In this document: positions 8,738-17,090 of the stretch, in pieces
How the letters are laid out: each line of letters opens with the position of its first letter
How positions within the stretch are numbered: position 1 is the stretch's first letter
From: Fischerella sp. CENA71
GTDB lineage: Bacteria; Cyanobacteriota; Cyanobacteriia; Cyanobacteriales; Nostocaceae
NCBI GenBank assembly: GCA_024239075.1
Contig: JANBVI010000050.1
Location: forward strand, 1 to 64,000
Direction of reading: 5' to 3'
Length of the DNA: 64,000 bases
Position numbers and translations under genes: made by a program
Notes under the pieces: model-generated
The model's database searches: none
What the model was told of the DNA's origin: nothing
Seen by the model: only the letters and a program-made list of their open reading frames with translations

Positions 8738-9453
8738 CTATTGCTATTGGTGTTGGTACTCCCGGCCCAGCGGATGCAACTAGGCGGATTGCCAAATTAG
8801 CTATTACCCTGCCAGGATGGGTTGATGTTCCTTTGGCGGAGGCTTTAGAAGCGAAAACAGGCAAACCAACTATCCTTGATAATGACGCCAATTGTGCAGG
8901 TTTGGGAGAAGCTTGGTTAGGAACCGGTCGCCACTTTCAAAATATTATCTTGTTAACTTTGGGGACTGGTGTTGGTGGAGCAATTTTTATTGATGGTAAA
9001 TTATTTGCCGGTCATTATGGTGCTGCTGGGGAATTGGGTTTAATCACATTTAACCCAGATGGACACGTATGTAAGAGTGGTAACAAAGGTTCGTTAGAAC
9101 AACAGGTTTCAATTACAGCAATTCGTCGCCGCACAGGGAAAGATCCTTCTGAATTAGGCATTTTGGCACAAGCTGGAGACAACGACGCCTTAAATTTTTG
9201 GCAAGAATACGGTAGATACTTAGGTATTGGTTTAACAAGTTTAATTTACGTACTGACACCACAGGCGATCGTTATTGGTGGCGGTGTCAGTGCTAGCGCT
9301 AACTTTTTTTTACCAGCAGCCAAAGCAGAAATCGAGAAACGAGTTTTGCCTACATCTCGCCTAGATTTACAAATCATACCAGCCGAATTAGGTAATACTG
9401 CGGGAATGCTGGGTGCAGCGAGGTTGGCGTGGGGGATGGTGGAGAGAAAATAA
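8728..9453 (+). pseudogene. ROK-family sugar kinase (glucokinase type), N-terminus missing
   Basis: The frame encodes the catalytic and C-terminal parts of a ROK kinase: GVGTPGPAD, the DNDANCAGLGEAW block with the catalytic Asp, TLGTGVGGAIFIDGKL, and IVIGGGVSAS. Complete ROK kinases have about 300 residues and begin with a DLGGTxxK phosphate-binding loop. Here about 55 N-terminal residues, including that loop, are absent. The first codons of the 241-residue frame (GTG at 8728) are 5S rRNA sequence read on the opposite strand. ATP binding should be lost, so I call it a fragment. It may be intact in the true chromosome if the junction is an assembly error. Confidence 0.85.
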
Positions 9454-9487
9454 TTAAAAATTAAAAATTAAAAATTAAAAATTGGGG
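9451..9487. repeat. (AATTAAAA)n tandem repeat
   Basis: About four copies of the octamer AATTAAAA followed by ATTGGGGGACAAGG, lying between the convergent ROK fragment and the CHASE2 kinase. Confidence 0.8.
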
Positions 9488-9529
9488 GACAAGGAAGAAA
9501 ACAGAAAGCTAATAAAACTAACAACAAAA

Positions 9530-11761
9530 TTATTCAATTTTTTTCAAATCTTGGAGAACATCAGTGGCAGAGTGATAGCGATCGCTAAAGTGATAGCGCA
9601 CCATTTTATCCAAAATTTCTGCTAAATTCTCGCTAACTTTTACCCCATGACGCCATTCCACAGTACCAGTTTCAGGATGAGGATGCAGTTCGTGTGGTGG
9701 GATTCCAGTAATTGCTTGAATCGCAATCATTCCCAAAGCATAAATATCACTGGATAATCGAGGATGACCAGCAAATTGTTCTGGTGGTGCATAACCGCGT
9801 GTTCCAATGGCTACTGTAGCTAATTCGGTTTGTTCACTAGATTTTGGTTGCATCATTTTCACTGCGCCAAAATCAATTAGCACTAAGCGATTATCTGTAT
9901 CAGACCTAATAATATTACTCGGTTTAATATCTCGATGAATTACACGATGTTCATGAACAAATACTAAAACTTCTAATATCCCTTTTATCATCTCAATGAG
10001 ATCAGATTCAGTTTTAATATTGTGATGGGGTGGTAATTCATCACTCAGGGCATGTCCAGAAATATATTCTTGTACTAAATAAAATTCGTTATTTTCTTCA
10101 AAATATGCTAATAATTCTGGTATTTGATGATGTTTTCCTAAAACTTCTAAAATCTCTGCTTCTGCATCAAATAATCTTCTCGCAACTTGCATAAATCTGG
10201 TATCTCGTCGGGCTGGCATTAATTGTTTGACTACGCAAATTGGATTCCCCGGACGTTGAGTATCTTTTGCTAAATAAGTACAACCGAATCCACCCGAACC
10301 AAGTACTTTATGAATCTGATAACGTCCACCTAAAAGAAAATCACCAGTGACTTTTTCTGGATTCTCATCTGTGTTGTCAGAATGGATGTGTTTGTCATAA
10401 ACGCGCGTCGTTTCTTTTAAAAGTGTATTTAATTGTTCTATTGCTTCTTTTTGTTTTTCAACTTGTAAAATAATTATTTTAGTTTGTTGTTGAGTTTGGT
10501 AGGTACTGTAAGCCATAACACTCACACCACTCAACACCAAAGCCACAGCAGGCGGTATCACTGGCAACCATGCCCCTTGCAAAAATAGCAAATAGCAAAC
10601 ACCCACTAAACTGCCTAAAGATACAGTACCAGCCAAACCCAGACGCACAGGATATCGCAGTCGCCATGCTAAAACACCACCTACTATCGACCATCCCCAC
10701 AGCCAAACAGCTTCAGCCCAGTTTGGTAAGTACCAAATTAGGTGACGATTATCCAATACTGTACTGATAATCTGACTTGCTATCTGTGCATGAATATACA
10801 CAGGCGCTATTCTCAGTGGATACTTAGCTGAAGCGCTGTAGGGTGTATAAAAACCTGGATGAACACTACGGGCTGTAGTACCAATAATGACGAGACGATC
10901 TTTAATCCAATTAGGATCTACCTGATTCTCTAAAACTTGTGTGAGAGTGACTTGCTTTGCAAATTGAGACGGATCACGGTAGTTTAGTAGAATTTGATAA
11001 CCTGCTGCGTCTATATTTTCATAACCACCTGCATCTTCTGATAAACGCGGAAATAGAGTTTTACCCAAATAAAAATGGTCTTGATCGGGGAAACTATATT
11101 TAATGTCTTGTTTTTCTAGATAATTAATAGCTAATAGGGCAGCAAAAGAAAATCGTGTTTGACATTTTTTGTCATTGGAAGCAGCAAATAACAAACTGCG
11201 ACGCACAATCACATCTTCATCGTCAGAAATCACATCACTAAAGCCGACTTGATATTTTGGGAAATTGGGTGGTGGTGGAATTTCTGGACTGCCCATGCTG
11301 CTGAATGTGCAGTAAGTGATAACATTATCTAGATTGGAAAGACCGGAGCCTAAATTTTTCTGTTTGGAACGATCAATACTTAATCCAATGACACGCGGTT
11401 TATAAGACTGGATTTTAACTAATAGCTGATTGATAATTTTATCTGGCAGAGAAAAATCTTGTGATCCCAAATCTTCTTCAGTGACACTAACTATTAACAG
11501 GTGAGGATCTGGTGCTTCAGCAGGGCGTAGCCGTATCATTTGGTCATAAGCACTTAATTCCCAAGTTTGTAACCATTTGAGATGGCGAACTCCCAGCACT
11601 AAGACAGTAACTCCGACACTGGTGATAAAAATAGTTTGTAGCCAGCTTCTAGTAGTGGTGTCCTGAGAATCTCTATCTTTTGTCCGTAAAGCAGTGCGGA
11701 GTTTCCTGAATAGTGTAATCACGGTTTGATGGCTATAGCCAGAATTTGGTAGATAGTGCAA
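9530..11761 (-). CDS. CHASE2-domain serine/threonine protein kinase
   Basis: About 743 residues. The order is a transmembrane helix (about 47-62), an extracytoplasmic CHASE2 sensor (about 70-350; begins LSAYDQMIRLRP), three closely spaced transmembrane helices (about 355-440), a short coiled-coil segment, and a C-terminal Hanks-type kinase. The kinase has the glycine loop GSGGFGCTY, the VVKQL lysine, HRDIKPSN catalytic loop and DFGAVK metal-binding motif, so it should be active. CHASE2 kinases are membrane receptors for unknown external signals, typical of multicellular cyanobacteria. The start is uncertain: the frame opens with TTG at 11761, and a GTG at 11722 is an alternative with equally little ribosome-binding sequence. 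Confidence 0.9.
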   Translation of the reverse strand: MHYLPNSGYSHQTVITLFRKLRTALRTKDRDSQDTTTRSWLQTIFITSVGVTVLVLGVRHLKWLQTWELSAYDQMIRLRPAEAPDPHLLIVSVTEEDLGSQDFSLPDKIINQLLVKIQSYKPRVIGLSIDRSKQKNLGSGLSNLDNVITYCTFSSMGSPEIPPPPNFPKYQVGFSDVISDDEDVIVRRSLLFAASNDKKCQTRFSFAALLAINYLEKQDIKYSFPDQDHFYLGKTLFPRLSEDAGGYENIDAAGYQILLNYRDPSQFAKQVTLTQVLENQVDPNWIKDRLVIIGTTARSVHPGFYTPYSASAKYPLRIAPVYIHAQIASQIISTVLDNRHLIWYLPNWAEAVWLWGWSIVGGVLAWRLRYPVRLGLAGTVSLGSLVGVCYLLFLQGAWLPVIPPAVALVLSGVSVMAYSTYQTQQQTKIIILQVEKQKEAIEQLNTLLKETTRVYDKHIHSDNTDENPEKVTGDFLLGGRYQIHKVLGSGGFGCTYLAKDTQRPGNPICVVKQLMPARRDTRFMQVARRLFDAEAEILEVLGKHHQIPELLAYFEENNEFYLVQEYISGHALSDELPPHHNIKTESDLIEMIKGILEVLVFVHEHRVIHRDIKPSNIIRSDTDNRLVLIDFGAVKMMQPKSSEQTELATVAIGTRGYAPPEQFAGHPRLSSDIYALGMIAIQAITGIPPHELHPHPETGTVEWRHGVKVSENLAEILDKMVRYHFSDRYHSATDVLQDLKKIE

Positions 11762-11957
11762 ACGGGTAATTTTTAATTATCCCAAGTATTCATCAATGTA
11801 GCAATTGGTTACTTTTTAGCGCGACTATTGAGTCATTTGCTTGTGTTAGAAACAATACAAGGGTATCTTATGGCTTTAGCTTAACGCACTGCTGATAAAA
11901 TAGTGTGTTAAGCGCGTATTTTAATATCATTTTTAACGAAAAACATGATTTGAACGC

Positions 11958-12171
11958 CTAAGCTCGACTTTATCCATTTTTTTCACAATGCGATGCCTGC
12001 GGCAAGCCGCTAAAAATCGTCTACGCTATCGCTGAAACCTCTGTGGGACGGTAGTTTTACTTTTTTAACTTCATAGATAATCTGTGAGGTGGAAAAAGTA
12101 TTTACCAAAAAGCCAGGGTTTTGCCGGATAAAGAAAACTAAGCTCTTAATTTTGTATAAAGTCGAGCTTAG
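11958..12171. mobile_element. Candidate non-autonomous element with 16-bp terminal inverted repeats
   Basis: CTAAGCTCGACTTTAT (11958-11973) recurs as its exact reverse complement ATAAAGTCGAGCTTAG (12156-12171). The 214-bp interval codes for nothing credible, which fits a miniature inverted-repeat element or a decayed insertion-sequence remnant. I see no clear target duplication outside the arms. Confidence 0.5.
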
Positions 12172-12195
12172 AGTTACCCGGCTTAACTAATAAGT

Positions 12196-12411
12196 TCATA
12201 AATTAAACCGGATTCCTATATTGCTTTTTTCTAATATTTCTCTGCCTTCTCTGATTAGGTATTTACTGTAGTCTATTTCTTGTTTACAGAGCCAATAATT
12301 TATTTTTATTAATTCCCGAAGACTACTAGAACGTAATCTAATGTATCGGCTTCTAGAATGGAGTACTTCAAGTATGATAGTTCTTTGCTCTTTGTCATGA
12401 ATAATATACAT
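12196..12411 (-). pseudogene. Possible RelE/ParE-type toxin remnant
   Basis: A 71-codon frame (extendable upstream by 13 sense codons to a stop) whose beginning, MYIIHDKEQRTIILEVLHSR, resembles the last beta strands of RelE/ParE toxins (pattern Y-x-I-I-x-D-...-I-I-x-L-x-V-x-H-x-R). The normal N-terminal two thirds and any antitoxin gene are absent, and the rest of the frame is not recognisable. It may be a relic or chance; I would not assign a function. Confidence 0.25.
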
Positions 12412-12725
12412 ATATATTTCACTATATTTACAGCTTATATAGATAAAGTACTAAGTCTATTATCTGTTTTGATTCAAACTAACAATCTTATTAATAAACA
12501 GCTATGATTTGACAATTTTTCACAGTAAGCATCAGCGTAAAATGTGGCTATTTTTGAGATATCTGGTCTATTCTTGAGTCTAAAATTTTTTTGTAAGGAT
12601 TTTGTGAGTGAATTAATAATCCATATCACAAAAATTTATAGAATTTACTTCGCAACACTTGTATTCCATACTTAACAAGGTGATAATTCACGCTATTAGT
12701 TTTGGTACATAAGGGTAATAAATTT

Positions 12726-13901
12726 ATGGGGTATGACTTGAAAGCCTTAGCAGAGCTTTACAAAAACACACTTTTTAACGATGTACTTCCTTTTTGGGAA
12801 AAATATTCTTTGGACTGGGAGTACGGTGGCTATTTTACCTGCCTAGATCGTCAGGGTAAAGTTTACGATACAGACAAATTTATCTGGTTGCAAAATCGCC
12901 AAGTATGGAATTTTTCAATGCTTTGCAATCAGCTAGAAAAACGCGAAAATTGGTTAAATATTGCTCGCAATGGTGCTAATTTTCTCGCCCAAAACGGTAG
13001 AGATGCTGATGGTAACTGGTACTTTGCTCTAAATCGTGCAGGTGAACCACTAGTACAACCTTACAATATCTTTTCTGATTGTTTTGCTGCTATGGCATTT
13101 AGTCAATATGCGCTTGCTTCTGGTGAAGATTGGGCAAAAGATGTGGCAATGCAAGCTTATAATAACGTTTTGCGGCGTAAAGATAATCCCAAGGGTAAAT
13201 ATACCAAAACCTATCCTGGCACACGACCGATGAAATCTTTAGCTGTGCCAATGATTTTAGCTAACCTAACTTTAGAAATGGAATGGTTGCTATCTAGGGA
13301 AATTCTGGAAAATGTTCTAGCTGCAACTGTTCAGGAAGTGATGACTGATTTTTTAGATCAAGAAAAGGGGTTAATGTACGAAACTATTGCTCCCGATGGT
13401 TCACATGTTGATTGTTTTGAGGGACGATTAATTAATCCTGGTCATGGGATTGAGGCGATGTGGTTTATTATGGACATTGCCCGTCGTAAAAACGATACCA
13501 AAACTATTAATCAAGCTGTTGATGTGGTGTTAAATATTCTCAATTTTGCTTGGGATAATCAATATGGCGGCTTGTATTATTTTATGGATGCAGATGGTCA
13601 TCCACCACAACAATTGGAATGGGATCAAAAGCTGTGGTGGGTACATTTAGAATCGTTAGTAGCCTTAGCAATGGGTTATCGTTTGACAGGACGGGAAGTA
13701 TGTTGGCAATGGTATCAAAAAGTACATGATTATGCCTGGTCGCATTTTGCCGATCCAGAATACGGTGAATGGTTTGGTTATCTCAATCGCCGTGGTGAAG
13801 TGCTTTTGAATCTCAAAGGTGGGAAATGGAAAGGCTGTTTTCATGTGCCGCGTGCTATGTATCTTTGTTGGCAGCAATTTGAGCTACTGTTGAAAAGCTA
13901 G
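12726..13901 (+). CDS. N-acylglucosamine 2-epimerase family protein
   Basis: A 391-residue (alpha/alpha)6-barrel protein of the AGE / renin-binding-protein family, which interconverts N-acetylglucosamine and N-acetylmannosamine. The two catalytic histidines of the family are visible in [12 protein letters not shown] and GCFHVPRAM, and the aromatic barrel motif [10 protein letters not shown] is present. Cyanobacterial members (an Anabaena enzyme is well studied) have this activity. I chose the ATG at 12726, preceded by AAGGG, over a TTG at 12702. The NahK-like kinase two genes downstream supports a role in amino-sugar metabolism. A related activity such as cellobiose 2-epimerase cannot be excluded. 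Confidence 0.9.
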   Translation: MGYDLKALAELYKNTLFNDVLPFWEKYSLDWEYGGYFTCLDRQGKVYDTDKFIWLQNRQVWNFSMLCNQLEKRENWLNIARNGANFLAQNGRDADGNWYFALNRAGEPLVQPYNIFSDCFAAMAFSQYALASGEDWAKDVAMQAYNNVLRRKDNPKGKYTKTYPGTRPMKSLAVPMILANLTLEMEWLLSREILENVLAATVQEVMTDFLDQEKGLMYETIAPDGSHVDCFEGRLINPGHGIEAMWFIMDIARRKNDTKTINQAVDVVLNILNFAWDNQYGGLYYFMDADGHPPQQLEWDQKLWWVHLESLVALAMGYRLTGREVCWQWYQKVHDYAWSHFADPEYGEWFGYLNRRGEVLLNLKGGKWKGCFHVPRAMYLCWQQFELLLKS

Positions 13902-13921
13902 AGTCAAAACAGATTTATCTG

Positions 13922-14554
13922 ATGGGTGTCCCTATGAACGTTGTTACACCGAAGCGATTCACAATTGACGAATATCATCGTTTGATTGAACTGGGATTTC
14001 TGACGGAGGGCGATCGCATTGAGTTAATTCGAGGAGAATTGATCCAAATGACTGCAAAGGGAAGGCCACACACAGTTTGTAATTCTATTTTGTGCCGTCA
14101 ACTAGATCGAATTTTAGGCGATCGCGCTGTCATTCGTGGACAAGATCCGATTACACTACCAAATCAAAGTGAGCCAGAGCCAGATGTAGTAGTTGCACGC
14201 GGAAGAGATGAGGATTATCTGGCTCATCATCCTTACCCCGAAGATATTTTTTTGGTCATCGAAATTTCAGATTCTACATTGACATATGACCAAACAAAGA
14301 AGCTAGAACTATATGCAGAAGCCAGAATTTCTGATTATTGGATTATGGATTTAAATACTCGCCAATTAGAGCGTTACAAAGAGCCTTATCAAAATCTTCA
14401 AGGTAAGTTTAATTATCTTAGCAAGCAAATTTCTCTGGCGAATGAGTCAGTAGCGATTCCTGGGTTTGAAGAGATGTTCTTGGATTTGAGCCGGATTTTT
14501 CCCATAAATGATAATGATGTTGGTGAGCGCGAGCAGCGTAGAGAAGTTTTATAG
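13922..14554 (+). CDS. Uma2 family putative restriction-endonuclease-fold protein (DUF820)
   Basis: A 210-residue protein with the Uma2 pattern: an N-terminal MTxxEYHRL-like segment (RFTIDEYHRLIELG), the EPEPDVVV acidic motif, FLVIEISDSTLTYD, then KKLELYAEARISDYWIMDL. These supply the acidic residues and lysine of a PD-(D/E)XK nuclease-like core. The family is hugely expanded in filamentous cyanobacteria, and its function is unproven; a role linked to mobile DNA is often assumed. ATG codons at 13922 and 13934 are both possible. It begins 20 bp after the epimerase stop, so it may be co-transcribed, but it is more likely an independent small insertion into the amino-sugar group. Confidence 0.88.
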   Translation: MGVPMNVVTPKRFTIDEYHRLIELGFLTEGDRIELIRGELIQMTAKGRPHTVCNSILCRQLDRILGDRAVIRGQDPITLPNQSEPEPDVVVARGRDEDYLAHHPYPEDIFLVIEISDSTLTYDQTKKLELYAEARISDYWIMDLNTRQLERYKEPYQNLQGKFNYLSKQISLANESVAIPGFEEMFLDLSRIFPINDNDVGEREQRREVL

Positions 14555-15080
14555 AACATATGGATAATGACAGAGGTGCATTCATACTGCTACAAATGCG
14601 TATAAACGCTGTAATATTTACTTAATGAAGTTTGTTATTATACGGTTATATCTCAAAAAGTATTCTGTATAGTATGCAACACTTAGAACTGATTATATTT
14701 ATTCTGGATTTGTTTCCAAATTATATGGGTTCAGACAAGTTATTGAGAATCTTAAAAATGCTTGATAATCATTTTGATGTAATTGATATGCAGATGAATG
14801 AAATTAAAGCTCTTCTATCTATGTTGTAATTAGGTAGAGTGTGTTATCTATAAAATGTTCATTACATCGGATTCTGGCCTTGCTCTGGTTGTTTTGTTAA
14901 AAACTTCATTTTATATCATATTTGATATATTATGCAGGTATAAGGTTGGAACTGAATACACTTAAAGACTTTATTAGCCATCATTGAATTTGCGACACAT
15001 TTATATAAACCTGGTGTGAAACTTGCGCTAATATATCCCCTATTGCCTTTGTGCAATTATGTGGGGAGTAGTGAAAGAAT
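14555..15080. other. Spacer with one doubtful small ORF
   Basis: The 526-bp region contains a frame whose ATG at 14674 would encode MQHLELIIFILDLFPNYMGS and end at 14829 (51 residues). It has no recognisable domain or clear ribosome-binding site, so I do not call it as a gene. An AT-rich dyad, TATATCA...TGATATA, lies near 14912-14932, and GTGGGGAGTAG at about 15060 could be the ribosome-binding region of the next gene. Confidence 0.4.
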
Positions 15081-16199
15081 ATGACCGAGTATCTCAAAAC
15101 ACAGGACATAGACAATCTCATTCAGATTGCTAACCAATTCACTCTTCAAGGAAAGGTTGTAAGTGTAAAAGTATTTGGCAGCGGTAATATAAATGACACT
15201 TTTCTGGTGACATTAGATTCTTCCAACGATAAATATTTTGTCCTGCAACGCATTAATACACAGGTATTTCGTCAGCCAGAGTTGATTATGCAAAACATGT
15301 GTATTTTCACAGAGCATGTTAGCGCTCGGCTACAACTTCACCCCCTGAATCGTCGTTGGGAAGTACCGCGTGTATTATTCACAAAAGATAATCAAGATTA
15401 TTGCAGAGATACTAATGGCTCGTTCTGGCGGGCGATTAGCTTTATTGCAGGTTCCCAGTCTTTTGACACGATGCAAAATATCGAACAAGCCAAAGAAATT
15501 GGTTACGCTTTGGGGATGTTCCATAATCTGATCAGTGACTTACCGCCACAAAGACTCGCTGATACCCTCGAAGGTTTTCATATTACGCCGCTTTACCTCC
15601 GCCACTATAACCAAGTTTTAGCTAAAACTACCCCGTGTCAATCCCCAGAAGTCAATTATTGCTTACAGTTTGTGAGCGATCGCCAAACTTTTGCCCATAT
15701 TCTAGAAAATGCCAAAGCTACAGGTAAATTACCCCTGCGTTTGATGCATGGCGACCCCAAAATTAACAATGTCATGTTTGATACTACGACTCGGCAAGCC
15801 GTCAGCGTTATCGATCTCGATACCGTGAAGCCAGGACTTGTACATTACGACATTGGTGATTGTTTACGCTCCGGTTGTAATCTTGCTGGAGAAGAAACAG
15901 AAGAATGGCAAAGCGTTTCTTTTGATACAGATTTATGTCAGGGAATTCTCCAAGGTTATCTCTATGTCGCCAAGGAATTTCTTACAGAAAACGATTATAC
16001 CTATATCTATGATGCAATCCGTCTCATCGCTTTTGAATTGGGATTGCGGTTTTTTGCTGACTATTTAGCCGGGAATGTCTACTTCAAAGTCAAGCACCCA
16101 GAACACAACTTAGCAAGGGCGCTTGTTCAGTTTAAGCTAACCGAAAGCATAGAGTCTCAGGAAGCAAACATTCGCAAAATTATTCAAGATATGAAATGA
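15081..16199 (+). CDS. NahK-like sugar kinase (aminoglycoside phosphotransferase fold)
   Basis: A 372-residue kinase of the APH/choline-kinase fold. A flexible nucleotide loop (FGSGNINDTFLV), the lysine-equivalent region FVLQRIN, the catalytic loop LMHGDPKINNVMFD and the metal-binding VIDLDTVKPG are all present. The last motif, followed by YDIGDCLRSG, matches N-acetylhexosamine 1-kinases of the Bifidobacterium NahK type, which phosphorylate GlcNAc or GalNAc at C1. With the nearby 2-epimerase this suggests salvage or supply of activated amino sugars, which is inference. The stop overlaps the next start by 4 bp (ATGA), indicating translational coupling with the DOMON-like gene. Confidence 0.82.
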   Translation: MTEYLKTQDIDNLIQIANQFTLQGKVVSVKVFGSGNINDTFLVTLDSSNDKYFVLQRINTQVFRQPELIMQNMCIFTEHVSARLQLHPLNRRWEVPRVLFTKDNQDYCRDTNGSFWRAISFIAGSQSFDTMQNIEQAKEIGYALGMFHNLISDLPPQRLADTLEGFHITPLYLRHYNQVLAKTTPCQSPEVNYCLQFVSDRQTFAHILENAKATGKLPLRLMHGDPKINNVMFDTTTRQAVSVIDLDTVKPGLVHYDIGDCLRSGCNLAGEETEEWQSVSFDTDLCQGILQGYLYVAKEFLTENDYTYIYDAIRLIAFELGLRFFADYLAGNVYFKVKHPEHNLARALVQFKLTESIESQEANIRKIIQDMK

Positions 16200-16735
16200 A
16201 TAACCAAAAATTTTCGCTCCAACCTTTTGGTGATGCCAAGTTGCTGCCTAATTTAAAAATAACAGGTAGTATTACCCGACATGCTAATCAGCTTAATCTA
16301 TGCTACATGCTTTCCGGCGATTTAGAAAAAGTTGCGATCGCTCCACCATCAAATACACCACAGCGCAAGCATGAACTTTGGAAAAATACTTGCTTTGAGT
16401 TCTTCTTAGGTGTTAAAGATTCAGATAAATACTGGGAATTCAATCTTTCTCCGACTGGAAACTGGAATATTTATCGTTTTGACAGATATCGTCAAGGGAT
16501 GCAAGAGGAAATAGCTTTTTCAGTCTTACCATTTAACGTCCAGCATCAACCTAACGGTTTGGTGGTTGTTTTGGAAATGGATTTGAATAGTATCGTCTTG
16601 GCAGAAGAAATCCTTCAAATTGCAATTACTACTGTTATTAAATGCAAAGACGGTGAAGTAACTTACTGGGCGTTAACTCATCAAGGGAAAGAGGCTGATT
16701 TTCACCTGCGAGATAGTTTCATCATTGATTTATGA
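16196..16735 (+). CDS. DOMON-like domain protein
   Basis: A 179-residue beta-sandwich protein with a carbohydrate-binding/DOMON-like pattern: LCYMLSGDL, ELWKNTCFEFFLG, WEFNLSPTGNWNIYRFDRYRQGM, and a C-terminal WALTHQGKEADFH. Proteins of this kind in cyanobacteria have no signal peptide and no assigned reaction. The WEFNLSPTG and TCFEFF segments are the family signature. It overlaps the upstream kinase by 4 bp, so the two are almost certainly one transcript, and a sugar-related role would fit the sandwich fold. That role is inference only. Confidence 0.8.
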   Translation: MNNQKFSLQPFGDAKLLPNLKITGSITRHANQLNLCYMLSGDLEKVAIAPPSNTPQRKHELWKNTCFEFFLGVKDSDKYWEFNLSPTGNWNIYRFDRYRQGMQEEIAFSVLPFNVQHQPNGLVVVLEMDLNSIVLAEEILQIAITTVIKCKDGEVTYWALTHQGKEADFHLRDSFIIDL

Positions 16736-17090
16736 TATCTGTTTTTAGTAAGTGAAAACATAATTTTGAGGTTATTAACTAAAATTTTCGTGTGAATATA
16801 GAAGTTAATTATCCCTGACTGATTAAAGAAGTCGGGGATCACATTTTTCAGAGATTATTTATGACTTCTATGATAAAGAACTTGTGTGTATTTTTGTTGA
16901 TTTTTCGCTCAGAGAAACTAAATAAGATATACCTATTTCTTTAGATGGAGATGCTATTTCTCCCAATGGTATATATGCAAATTCATCCAAGCGATTGATG
17001 AATAATTAATCACAAATAAAGCTTAATAGAGCTAAGTTACATGCGTCAAATTCACTTTAAAAAATAAATAAATTTTTGGTGGTAAGAAAT
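16736..17090. other. Spacer with terminator-like hairpin
   Basis: ATCCCTGACT (16811-16820) pairs with AGTCGGGGAT (16830-16839), one G-U pair, followed by CACATTTTT. This is the likely end of the kinase/DOMON transcript. The rest of the 355-bp region is AT-rich and shows no gene. The next gene starts at 17091 after a weak GGTGGTAAGAA. Confidence 0.5.

Larger units (their letters stand above)
11762..12725. other. Gene-poor spacer with inverted repeats and a toxin-like relic
   Basis: This 964-bp AT-rich spacer has no confident gene. It holds a hairpin TTAACGCAC...GTGTGTTAA near 11881-11912, a 214-bp element bounded by 16-bp inverted repeats (listed separately), and a small minus-strand frame resembling the end of a ParE/RelE toxin. 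A short AAGGG before the epimerase ATG closes the region. Confidence 0.5.
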
